A model generated the notes under the pieces. That model had not been told where the DNA came from and searched no databases. It worked only from the letters and a program-made list of their open reading frames with translations. A DNA stretch of 64,000 nucleotides from Coniella vitis (Eukaryota; Ascomycota; Sordariomycetes; Diaporthales; Schizoparmaceae), in the NCBI GenBank assembly GCA_011317545.1, contig WUJK01000002.1, forward strand, positions 4,464,001 to 4,528,000, in the 5' to 3' direction. Position 1 is the stretch's first letter. Every line of letters starts with the position of its first letter. Positions 22,255 through 32,668 of the stretch are shown one piece after another. The position numbers and the translations under genes were made by a program.

Positions 22255-24088
22255 TTCACATGCCTGGGATGGTGATCAGTCGCACTTGCTGCTGCTGGGT
22301 GCTTGGGGGCAGAATAATTGTAAGGCAGGCTGCAGCCAAGGCCGATAACGGCGTCTGGATGCGCCAAGTCGCTAGCGATTCTTGGTACATAAGTTCCTTG
22401 GGCTTCTCGTCTGCCCACCCAGCCACCCAAGCATGAAGCCATCATGGAAATTGCCCTGACAAGACCGATTGTTTTACTGCGTGTACTGTGTACATAGTAA
22501 AGGCTATCGGCTCATGGTACCCCAGATTCGCAGTAGGATACGAAAATCCGGGGAACTGAGGCTGCAGGTACCAGTCTTTGGAGGGGCGCCTCGAAACTTT
22601 TTTTGGACGACTCTGATGTATCGAACAAGACTGCTAATGAGTAGGTCCTTGATAGTGCAGGATTGCAATCTCTTTTGCCTTGGCTCACTCGGCGAGGCCA
22701 AGACCAGCACACACACAACGAGACATGGACCCCTACTCGCGAAGCCACCCGACAATTCTTTCCAAGGGCAAAACCATCTCATTGCTGATTCAGGCCTGTG
22801 ATGGATGGGCGACAACCGTCCGAGCATTGGCAGCCTACTGTATCAGTCATGCAACAAGATACGGCTGCGAGGTTGCACCACTGACAGGCTCGCATTGGTA
22901 GATGGAATCAGAAACAGAGATCGTGGCAAGACGCGGGATACGATAACAGTCAGTCAACAGTCTCAAGACTCATACCGCCGCTGGCCTCTGATGAGGGAGG
23001 AGTGTCTTGGGCAACTGGCACGGCGAGGTTAATGATTCCTCGTTCTTCTCTGCTCGCAAGGTTGGCGGCTGTATGTGTGTGAATGTGTGTGTGTGCCCTA
23101 TGCAGGAACGCTGCTGGTGTGCTTTGTCAGCCAGTTATGTAGCAATTACAGCATGAAATGACGTCTCATTGGGCCATTTTTTTCCTTATCAGCGAGGCTC
23201 ACTTGGCTCAAGAGTCTTGCAGTGCGGGGAACGTTAAGTGCTATGGGTCGATGTGAGATAGAAATGGCGTGTTTGGGCTGCGCCGTGCTACATGCATAGT
23301 AGTACCTAAAATGCAGCAGACCTGGGCAAACTGGCAAAAATCAGCGACAGAGTGAAACACGCGTGTGGCCCTCCGGCTTTCGGACCCTCGGTCAAAATGG
23401 CGTTATGGCGCGGGTGCCGGCTGGTTGCCCACTGTAGCCCCGCTGAAGAGGTGTGCTGCAAGTGTGCTGCAACTGTGCTGCCAGCCCTGCCAACGTGCTG
23501 CAGTAGGCCTTGGGCTAACCTGTGACGAGCCCTCTCCACCCAAGCATATGCCCTACCGCGGCTTAGCACCTGCTGAGAGAGCCTGCAGAACGCTGGCCCT
23601 TGGGGACCATCACCCACAGACCACCTGCAAGCTTGTGATTTTCAATCCTCCTTCACCGGCCCACTTTTCTTTTGCTTGCGAAATCCGCGTGCTGCAGTAT
23701 TGGTCGTGCTTCGGCTGGCTGCTTGCGTCCGACTTTAAACATCCGCCCGCTCCCCGCCCGCCCGCCTTCCTGCCACCACCTGCTCCTCCTGCTCAGCACT
23801 TTTCCTTTCCTCCTCCTCGGCTGCCGTTCCAGTTTGCTCTCCTTTGTAGCCTTGCGCGCCTTGCTTCGACCTCCTCCTGTCTTTTCCCTCGACTGAGCAC
23901 ACTTTCCATCTCAACCGAACAGCCTGCGCCGACGTTAGTTTCTTATCATTCCGGTCCATTCCGCAACGACACGTTTATCTCAAAAAAAAGGCAAACCGCC
24001 CACCAAGCTTGACCGCACGTCCAGTTTCCGCGCGATTAGAAGAACAACAACTCCTGACAACCAAAATACCCACATATAAAACGTCAAA
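22255..24088. other. Divergent intergenic region, PNKP and kgd4 promoters
   Basis: This region separates the divergent PNKP and kgd4 genes, so both promoters should lie here. One TACATAGTA copy occurs at 22491. From about 23740 the DNA becomes pyrimidine-rich (CTCCTCCTG, TTCCTTTCC), as expected for a fungal core promoter and leader upstream of 24089. No coding sequence is supported. Confidence 0.5.
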
Positions 24089-24603
24089 ATGTTTGCGACA
24101 AGAGCACTGCGTCAGGCCGCCGCTCACGCTGAGCGCGTGCCCTCCATCCGCTTCCTCGGAAAGCGCACCATTCCTTGTACGTTGCCTTCCTTTGCTCCGC
24201 GATCTGGTCGTCGGCTTGCCCTTGTTGCAATAGCAACAAAATCCTTGCCAGAACATCACATGCTAACCGCCTCCACAACAAAACAGCTTCCGTCGACCAC
24301 ACCCCTCAGCCTCACCCAGCCTCTCCCACCAACTCGCTGCCCGAAAACTTTGGCCAGACCTCGCATGTTTCCTTCTCTGAGTACCGCCAGCGCTCCCAGC
24401 AATACGGCCCTCTGCAAAAGACGTGGAAGCGTAGCGCAGACTCGGGCATTGGCTCTGCGCCTGCCGCGGCTCTGCCCTCCATTGCCCCGGCAAAGGGCAC
24501 CTTCTTCGACCGTGATGAGCTCCCTGCCCGCTTCAGACGCAGCATCTGGTCCGCCGAGGAGATTGAGCTGATTGAGAGCGGCGGCGCCTCGTTGGCTGCT
24601 TGA
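24089..24603 (+). CDS. kgd4: Mitochondrial 2-oxoglutarate dehydrogenase subunit Kgd4 (Ymr31/MRPS36 family)
   Basis: Two exons (24089-24176, 24287-24603) with a GTACGT donor and a TGCTAACC branch point encode 134 aa. The N-terminus (MFATRALRQAAAHAERVPSIRFLGKRTI) is a classic mitochondrial presequence, rich in Arg and Ala and without acidic residues until Glu15. The C-terminal ELPARFRRSIWSAEEIELIESGGAS matches the conserved LPxRFRR...EEIExIxxGG signature of the Ymr31/MRPS36 family. In yeast and animals this protein bridges the E3 subunit to the 2-oxoglutarate dehydrogenase core. It was first annotated as a 37S ribosomal protein, and many databases keep that name. The middle is a Pro/Ser-rich linker. 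The gene is divergent from PNKP. Confidence 0.88.
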
Positions 24604-27600
24604 GTGGTGTGAACATGAACGGTGCCTTTTGTGTACAACCAAATCGATCTTGCTTTGCCTTGTTGGGAAGGAACGGAAAAGAAAAGGGATAGGGTTTGCA
24701 TGTGCATTTCCTCAGCAGAAGAACGGGAGAATATTTTCATCAAAATCTCCACAAAGTCAACACTACGGGTCGCGGCAGCAGCAGCATCATCAGCGGTCAA
24801 CCCGCAACACCAATTCGGAAGAGGCCAGTCCGCTCGCTTCCGAAAAGAGCGATGACGCAACAGTGCTTCTCTCAGATTTTTCTTTGCCAACTGCTCTGAC
24901 GAGTACTTGATTTCTCCAAGGTCGCATCGGCCGTCCATGCCGTTGTGTGTTTTTAGCGACACGTTTTTTTTTTTTCCAGAGACAAGAGAGAGAGAGAGAG
25001 ACAAAGAGAGTGACTTCAACTCACTCGCGTATCACTGCCAACGCTTGTCATCGAAGGGTGTTCTAGCGGCCCATTAACTACGTGGGCCCGTTTCTCGCCC
25101 TGGCGATTGTTCCTATATTTTGTCGTTACAGAGTTTCGTTACGCCTGATGGAACAGAAGTTCATGGCCAGAGTTTACTGCTGTCTGTGTCACGACACAGC
25201 ATGTGTTGAGTTGAGCGGCCAGGCGTTAAGGATATCAAAAGGAATACAAAACAACCTATTACCTACCTACCTGCCACAGACCCACAAAGACCCAAGTTGA
25301 GCGTAATGAATGTTGGTGACTGACTTGCAATATGCATAAAGTACTGACCGAACGTCGTACAATCTGCGAGCAAGCCAGGCATGAATCCATAATTGACTTC
25401 GAGTTATTAGCAGGTCAAAGCCTCGCTCACCATCGCATCTAAAACAGGCACGTCCACACGCCACCAATTACAATCAGCCTGCATCTCCAAACAAGATATC
25501 ACTATCTCATGATTTCATGCTCGTCTCACATTCTACGAGGTCATCCTTTTTCCTCGTCCGTCTCAGCTTCATCATCCGAGTTGTCATTGCCCACTTTTAC
25601 CACTTCCTGTTCGCTGCCCTAGCCAAACTCATCCTCGTCCGATCCCGTCTCTCCATCATCGACCACAGCACCAATCTTTTCAAACCACTTCTCGATGCAC
25701 GACCACACATGCTTTGAAGATCTGTCTATATCGATGCTTGGCGGCAGGTCGAGGAGCTCGATATACTTCAGAAGGCTTGGCGGGCATGCATTTTCGCTAC
25801 TTCATTGGAGATGATCTAGATCCAGACCACTGGGCCCTCACAGTGGCGGGGGGAAATCCTACTGGTGGCTATTCTTTGCTATATACCTGCCAAGAAGGCG
25901 GCTGGTGGCGGCGGCGGCGAGCAACGCGTCGAGGTTAGCAGCCGAACAGGTGAGGGCTGGGCGGGATTGACAAAGTTGAGAGGGTTGGCGGGTAAAGTGG
26001 CGGGGTAACTTTTGTAGCTTTTTGATGGCAATAAGGATGATGGCTTTGGGAGGTGGGCGTTTGCATGGGATACACAAGTTCTGTGTCTTTGCTAAGACGT
26101 CGACAGCGTATCTCTATGGCTCACCATAGACAGCCTATCGTCAAGCCAGCGTGCGTTCATGACCTAGAATTTGGACAGTATGTCGTATGGCTTGAGAATA
26201 GGTCTCACGCGCTCCAGTGGCGTCAGCACTAGGGATTGGGCGCTGGGTATATGTGCAAAGAGAGCATGGTTCAAGTGACTTTCTTCGTCATCTCGCACGA
26301 AAGGGGGCGAGACTGTCTTGGTTGCTTCGACTGTCAACTAATACTTGTTTTGTGCACCGCCTCGTCATATGCCAGAAGCGGGAGGCTGTAAGGCGGGCTG
26401 GAAGACGTGATGCTATGACCCAGTCAGGAAGGTATATATCCCGAAGTATGGAGCGGGTATGGACAGCCGCCGAGCCTTTGGTGAAGCAATGCCTGTCGAT
26501 TTTTCGATCTCCTCGAAGGCTTTGAGGTTCTTCCACGGAGTAACAAGACACGAGCCGAGGTCGATGGTTTCAGGGGCGACGGAATGCTAATTGACTTTTA
26601 GGATGATGGAGCCGGGAATCTCTTTGCTTGAGCACCAGTTGTTGGCTTATTAGGTCATCATTGTGCGCATCTACTGAAGTGGGACCACACGAATGGCTGC
26701 TATCTGCCGCCTCTGTTGGGTTGGAAGGGTTCTCGTCGTGAAGAACAGCAAGAAGGACGAGGAGGTTATCGCGCTGTTCTGGCTCCACCATGTCCCGACT
26801 TGGGCGCGAGACTGACGCTGCCGTCGCTCGATCAGCGCTGCTTAACCGTCAATGGTTTGCCTTACAGTATGGTTGTGTTGTGTGTTCTGCCCCAGTCCAC
26901 AGCACCTACGGCTGTGCCTGCATGTCTCGCATAGCCGGGCGACATGGCCGGATTGGGCTCTGCGAAACAGGCTGTGGTGGGCACGCACATTCCAGATCCT
27001 CGCTTCCCACACACGCGCTGGTCACAAAGAAAGTCAAGATCCCTTCCACCACAAAACCAGCATACCAGCGCTCTGTGCAAAGCTACTATGACTGAAACCA
27101 ACGTGTGTCGACAACACGGCCATCACGTGATGCTCGTTCACGACATTTGCCCATGTTGCCAGTGCTTGCTGCACATGCGCCAAGCCTTGGCCAAGCCCAA
27201 CCAAGCCGGCACATCAGGCACACCCAGAACGGCCCGGGCCGCCCAGGCTGTTACCAATGCTTAGTTCAGCCTGGATGGCTGGCGAGGAAAAGGGAAAGGG
27301 CCAAGCAGGTTTCCATCCAACGGCTGGGGGAGAGTGACCTTGGCCTTGGTTGCGAGTGCAAAGGGCTCTGGAAATCGTGAGCTGCTACGGGTTGGCGTGA
27401 TGTCCACCCGAATGTCTTCTATAAATCAGCGGATAAGGTCTCTTGGCCACTGGCATCTCCATGGAGACAGACAAGGGCTAAAGACTCTTGCTTTGTTTGG
27501 GAAAGAAACCCTCTGAGCCAGACAAAAGCACGTATCGAGTGTGCAACACAAGATCCATCTCTGATTCTGGGTCAGCAACACTTGCGATGGCCTTGTTGCA

Positions 27601-28989
27601 GCCCACATCCACACCCACTGTGGCCTGGTAGCCCTTGAATCAACCATACCGCGGCACTCTGCGCAATAGTTTGTGGACTGCCATCTCTCAGCAAATGCTT
27701 TCCTTTGTCCGCTAACGTGTGGGCGTGCGCTAAGCACAGACTATATGCTTATACTATATAACCACGACAGTCTGTGTGGCGCTCGCAATTTGCCAGCCGA
27801 ATGGAGAACCACACACAACACTGCATCAGCTGAGCGTCAACTGTGTTGGACTGCGAGCCATACATAGGATACGGGGCATGTCGAGTGCAGATCAGTGCGG
27901 GGCAGTGTGTGGTTTGTCTCAGGAGAGAGGTATCCAGCTATCCTCGCCCATACCGTCCCCAGGTCTTTTGGGTCAACAAGCCGCGGCTTTTTATGCTTGT
28001 ATGCTTGATTGCTTGCCAGTTTCGAAGTCTGGGGTAATCTACAAAAGTAGTAGAGTCATGCTCGCCAACGGATAGGGCGGCATCTTCCCTGGTTGTGAGC
28101 GGTCACCACCCGTCGTGCCAGCAAGTTCTGTCTCTCAGCATTTGTGCAAAGCCATCTCAAAGTCAACCGTCTGAAGCTGTGGCTTGGGCGAGGACACAGG
28201 GGTCTATCGTGGACGTGCAGAATACGGTTGCCAAAGATAGTCAGGCTATTGCGACAACACCAATGTCATCTCTACTGTCGAAAAGCTAGTCATTCGCGTC
28301 CCCCCCCCCCCCCACAGCCCGGGCAAAGCAGACTCTGTGTCCGTCCGTGTCCCACTATACAAAGTATGCGTGCTTGAAAAGTGGACCCGGCGTCGCCCAG
28401 TATCTGGTCTGGACGCGCAATCCGCCGTCGTCATCCTGTTCGCCAAGCTGCCATGTCAGGATGGGGAAAGGCGTCGCGTGCCTGGTTATTCCTTTTCGAT
28501 GGGCTATGCCAGGCTCGCTCATTCATAACCCGCCGCCATGTGCTGGAGTTCTTGCCTGGGCGGCGGTCAATTGGTGTTCGCTTCGGGACTTGTGGAGGAC
28601 CAGACGGTTTTTGTTTTATTTTTTACATCTTTTTTCTTTCCTTTTTTTTTCTTTTTTTTTTTTTCTTTGGCCTTTTGGTCTTCGTATATCTATTGACTAA
28701 TGCCTCTCGTGACTGGAATTCTACTGGAATATATTTCCTAAAGCTTCGGCCAGATCTCAGCCCAGTCTCACCTTTTTTACTCTGCATATGTCTCAAGCAG
28801 CAGACCAGGAACCCCGTTTTTTGTTTCTCTGACTATTTGGGTGTTCGTTTACGACAAACGCATTTCTGTTTGGTTTCAATCCGGGTCTTCACCTCGAATA
28901 TCCTCTGGCCGCTCGCCACATCACACACTGACGAGGCCCGGATGCAATAAGAAACGGGTGGAGCCACAGAAAACACAAAATCCGCCATC
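24604..28989. other. Large intergenic region with a possible relic gene
   Basis: About 4.4 kb without an intact recognised gene. It holds a GA microsatellite at about 24987-25004, a coding-like but interrupted stretch on the minus strand at 25.6-26.8 kb (listed separately), a poly-C run at 28301-28313 and a poly-T block at 28619-28669. The last 300 nt should contain the promoter of the Stealth-family gene. Confidence 0.45.
25619..26791 (-). pseudogene. Interrupted coding-like stretch, candidate decayed or misread spliced gene
   Basis: A minus-strand segment begins with MVEPEQRDNLLVLLAVLH. It then continues in one other frame through protein-like blocks separated by stops: APETIDLGSCLVTPWKNLK..., then FVRDDEESHLNHALFAHIPS..., then KSYKSYPATLPANPLNFV. 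A final acidic block, SLLKYIELLDLPPSIDIDRS...CIEKWFEKIGAVVDDGETGSDEDEFG, ends at a TAG at 25619. Four or more in-frame stops interrupt it. I recognise no family. It could be a pseudogene, a multi-intron gene I could not splice, or a run of chance open frames in fairly GC-rich DNA. Confidence 0.25.
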
Positions 28990-31433
28990 ATGGCGCTCTT
29001 GCTGGAGGACGGGATATGGCCGCTGAAAGAGGAGCACCGAAGCTCGAGATCATGTCTGGCCTCAGCACTCTGGAGATGGCGAATCGTGCGTTTGGTTCTG
29101 CGTCCAGGCGTGCTTCTGTTGCTACTCGTGCTCTCGACCGTCGAGTTCATCTGGATCGCCTCGTCAGATCCGTCGTGGGAAGCGTTTGGTTCCATCGCGA
29201 CCCTGGTGCGGCCGGATATCAGTCTTGTACAAACAACGACGGTGCCCCCGGCGACGACCTTTCTCAAGAATGGCGATCTGTCCAAGATAGCAAAGGATAA
29301 TAAGCTGCCCCGGCAGCCGGTCGCCGTCAACTCCCACCTGGAACTCTTGCGAGATCAAGGGCGTTATCTGGAGGCCTGGGTTGCTCGCGGCGAGGTTCTG
29401 GAAGGCCTGGACTTGAGCAAACATGACTTTATTGATGGACTCTGGTCCTGGTAAGCCCGTCTCCATTGTGCCTCGGCCAGGTTGGCAGCAATACCGTCCA
29501 TGACTTGGGTCACTAAACAAGTCGCAGGGTCAACGGTAGCGACACACGCCACGGAGCAGCCCGAGCATTCTTTTCGAAGGACCCCTCCACGGCCAAGCTC
29601 TTCTCCGACTCGGACACGGCCGCACGGTTCCGTGACAACGACGAGCTGAAATACAGCCTTCGAAGCGCCACAGCGGCCCTGGGTGGCTACCTCCGAACAA
29701 TCCACATCATGTCGACCGACTTTTGGCCCAGCGGGCTTCCCAGCCTCAAGGACCATGCCGAACAGCTGCAACGCTTGTCCGAGGGCCTGAACGCCAGCAA
29801 GAGCACCGCCTTCTCCGGGCAAAGCGACGCCTTTCACATCGAGACGGGCCTGCTGCGCTACGGGCAGATCCCCCAGTGGCTCGACGTCAGCCACGCGGAT
29901 GTGAGGCTCGGCGACCGCGCGCGAGTTGTCGAAGACGAGGCGCCCGCCTTGCGGATGCACCACGACTGGAATCTGTTTACCGACTTGCGAAACGTGGACC
30001 ATGGCACGCAGCGCCGCCCCGACGATATGGGCGAAGCGGCGCTGTTGCAGCACAAGCTAGACGTCCTGCCGACCTTCAACAGCGGCGCCATGGAGGCGTC
30101 CCTGGGCGCGGGCGTCACGGACCTGGCCGAAGCCTTCTTCTACAGCAACGACGACTTCTTCTTTGGCTGCAACCTCACCACCGCCGACTTCTCATCCCCC
30201 TTGTACGGCCCCGTCTACCACATCGACCACAGTCTGCCCCTGCTCGCCAATGAAGCCCCCGAGGCGGAGCTCGGCGAGCACGCCAGCCTCTCGTACACCA
30301 CCTGGCTGCTGGGCGAGCGCTTCGGCCACCGCGACCGCTACTACATCAAACACATCCAAAAGACGCAGCTGCGGCCCCTGATCCAGGAAGCGCAGCTCAT
30401 GTACGGAAACGAGCTGGCAGAAACCGCCCACCAGCGCTTCCGCGGCACGGGCAAGACGGTCAACATCCACCTGCTGTCGTACAACTTCAACATCGAGCGG
30501 CACCGCGAGGCCCTGCTGTGGTCCTATTTCGTCGCGCGGGTCGACCAGGACGGCGACGGCTGGTACGACGACGACGAGCTCGAGGACGCCTGGATCGACC
30601 TCGGCTTTGGCGGCGGGGCGGGCAAGATCTGGGAGCAGGCCCCCGGCGCTGTGCCCTTGCCCTTGCGGGACACCATTCTCGACGCTTCGGTGCGGCGCAA
30701 CCTCGACAGGGCGCGCTTCTCGCCGCCGCACAGCACCCAGCTGCTCTTCTCCAGCCAGGACGGGTACTCGCTCGTCGACTTTGAGCCCGTGCACCACAAC
30801 GCGCCCCCGGCCGACAAAGCCTGGCCCAAGTACCAAAAGGACGCCGCGCTGCTGGACTGGGCCGCGTGCTGGAGCGAGGCCGTCGGCGACCAGCCCGTCG
30901 AGCTGTTCAAGCACATGGCCTTTGAGCAGCCGCGCTGCGGGGACTACCTCGTGACGCTGCTCGTGGCGCGCAGCGGCCTGCGCGGCCTGTCTGCCTTTTT
31001 GCCCGCCGCCGAGGCCGCCTTTCCGCGCGTGGCGAACGCGGTGGCCCGCAGCCAGACGACGCCGCACCTGCCGCTCAACGACCGGTGGCGCGACGCCGAC
31101 TTTTCGCTCGAGGCGGTGGCGCGGCACACGGGGTGGGCGCAGGCGTCGCGGCGCGTGTTTGCCATGCTGCTGATCCAGCGGTACGCGTACTCGGTGGCGT
31201 ACTCGCCCGAGAGCTTCCAGATGATCAAGAGCGTCAAGACGGCGGAAACGGCGTTTGGCAAGATTGAGAGCGGCGGCGGGCGGCTGGGCTATGCGTTCAT
31301 GGGCATCAACGACGATATGGCGGGGACGCCCGAGATGATTGACGCGACGGTGCGGATGCTCAAGGAGTGGATGGAGAAGAATTGGCCGGCGGACGGGTTT
31401 CGACTGCCGTATGAGCGGGCGGCCAGACAGTGA
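28990..31433 (+). CDS. Stealth-family sugar-phosphate transferase with EF-hand, type II membrane protein
   Basis: Two exons (28990-29450, 29528-31433) encode about 788 aa. A short cytoplasmic N-terminus is followed by a membrane anchor (VLRPGVLLLLLVLSTVEFIWIAS), so the protein should be Golgi/ER luminal. The Stealth regions are visible in order. CR1 spans the intron (DFIDGLWSW|VNGSD, normally DVVYTWVNGSD). CR2 includes RFRDNDELKYSLRS and ends near IPQWLD. CR3 includes the acidic EAFFYSNDDFFFG (residues about 357-367). CR4 lies towards the C-terminus. A perfect EF-hand loop (DQDGDGWYDDDE, about 493-504) lies between CR3 and CR4. Known members are animal GlcNAc-1-phosphotransferase, bacterial capsule polymerases and the cryptococcal xylosylphosphotransferase. 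It probably transfers a sugar-1-phosphate to glycans, donor unknown. Strong GC3 codon bias fits an active gene. Confidence 0.9.
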
Positions 31434-32022
31434 CGATGTGGATGATCTGGTTGCGGAGGAGTAATTTCTTTTTGTTGTTGCCGTTTGTCTTGTTTTACCT
31501 TGGATCCACAGCACTTGGTTTCCAGAAGATGTGCAATATACCCATCGTCATGTTTTATTCTTTATGAAAAGGTTGCCTTTGTATGCATTTCTGCCCGTTG
31601 TGCTTTCTGTAGTATCGTGGTTTGATGTTCTTTGATTTGTGACTGTCGCTGCACTCCTGAGATGATTCCAGCCTTGATATGAATCTGTACCGGAATAGCC
31701 CAGCATGTTCATTAGGTATCGTATATCCATTGCAAAAGGGTTTCATGGGACGGACTAGCCAGCCTTGGTTCTTTTACATCCAACCTTCAGTTGGACTCAT
31801 TTCGATACGTTGAGTCAACAAGCAAAACAAACGGTATAGTTTCTCTATTGGAAACTCTCGCTCCCAAGGATTGAAGCAAAAGTATCGCAAGCAAAGGTGA
31901 TATAGACCCGTCCCTCCCCCCCCTCCCCTCGTGCTAAGATAGACAAACACTCGCTGGACATACGACCATTCCATTCCCAGCCACCGTCTGCTTCGGGGAA
32001 GATGGCCCTTCTACCATTGTAT
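31434..32022. other. Short convergent 3' intergenic region
   Basis: This contains the 3' ends of the Stealth-family gene (+) and the Cys-rich protein gene (-), which converge. No other gene or element is seen. Confidence 0.6.
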
Positions 32023-32668
32023 TTATAGTACCATGGCAGCAACCAAGCCTAGGACGAGCCCATCGGCAGAGAACCCAAGGCTGGACGCAGCGCCCGTGGA
32101 AACAACAGAGCTAGTTGTTGACGACCCGGCCGATGTAGCTGATGATGTGGACTTGACCGACGTCGTCTCGGTGCTCGCCGTCTTGGTAAAGTTTGTCGAC
32201 GTCTTTGTGCTGTGTGTAGTTGTTGCAGTCACATCGAATGTCGAAGTCGGGGTGGCACTGCTGGTTGTTGAAGTCACTGTGTGCTGCTCGTGGTCGGCTA
32301 AACAAAACAATCATTAGCCCCAGTCTTCTTCTTCTTCTTCTTCTTCTTCTTCTTCTTCTTCTCTTATTATTTGTTTTGAAATGAAAATGGTTGCGCTGCC
32401 TCTCGCCTTGAAACCTACAATAGACATATGTTCCAACCACACTGCAGGAGCTATTCTCACAGCAGTTACCGCCGTGACCACAGGTATATCCACTGCCACA
32501 GTAGTAAGAATGGCCGCAGCACGTGTCCGAGGTGGATATGCAGATATCGCCGCAGTATTGCTCGTCAGAGGAGCAAGTGAGACGCTTCACCGCAAGGCCG
32601 TCGAGGCCCAAGCCACGACTTGCTTGGGCCAGGCAGAGGGAGAGGATGGAGAGAGCCTTGAGAGACAT
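32023..32668 (-). CDS. Small secreted Cys-rich, Ser/Thr-rich protein, probably GPI-anchored
   Basis: Two exons (32419-32668, 32023-32297) with a GTAGGT donor encode about 174 aa. A signal peptide (MSLKALSILSLCLAQASRGLG) is followed by a compact Cys-rich domain with about ten Cys between residues 32 and 75 (CSSDEQYCGDICISTSDTCC, later YYCGSGYTC and NCCENSSC). A Thr/Ser-rich stalk follows, then a C-terminal hydrophobic tail (GLVLGLVAAMVL) preceded by small residues, which fits GPI attachment. Such proteins sit on the fungal wall or plasma membrane. The domain resembles many fungal EGF-like or chitin-binding-like Cys modules, but I cannot assign a carbohydrate ligand. The intron contains a (GAA/AAG)n purine repeat. 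Confidence 0.78.
32325..32361. repeat. (CTT)12 repeat inside an intron
   Basis: About twelve CTT units on the plus strand are transcribed as AAG/GAA inside the intron of the Cys-rich protein gene, roughly 27-63 nt upstream of the 3' splice site. Read as protein it gives a spurious poly-Glu or poly-Arg tract. Confidence 0.9.

Noticed and set aside
27088..27264. Small plus-strand frame with a CPCCQC motif
   Set aside because: Short, in a stretch rich in chance open frames, with no signal peptide or conserved pattern. Evidence is too weak for a gene call.
29364..30053. Long minus-strand frames opposite the Stealth-family gene (also 30192-31514)
   Set aside because: GC-rich codon bias of the real gene keeps the antisense frames open. 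They lack motifs.
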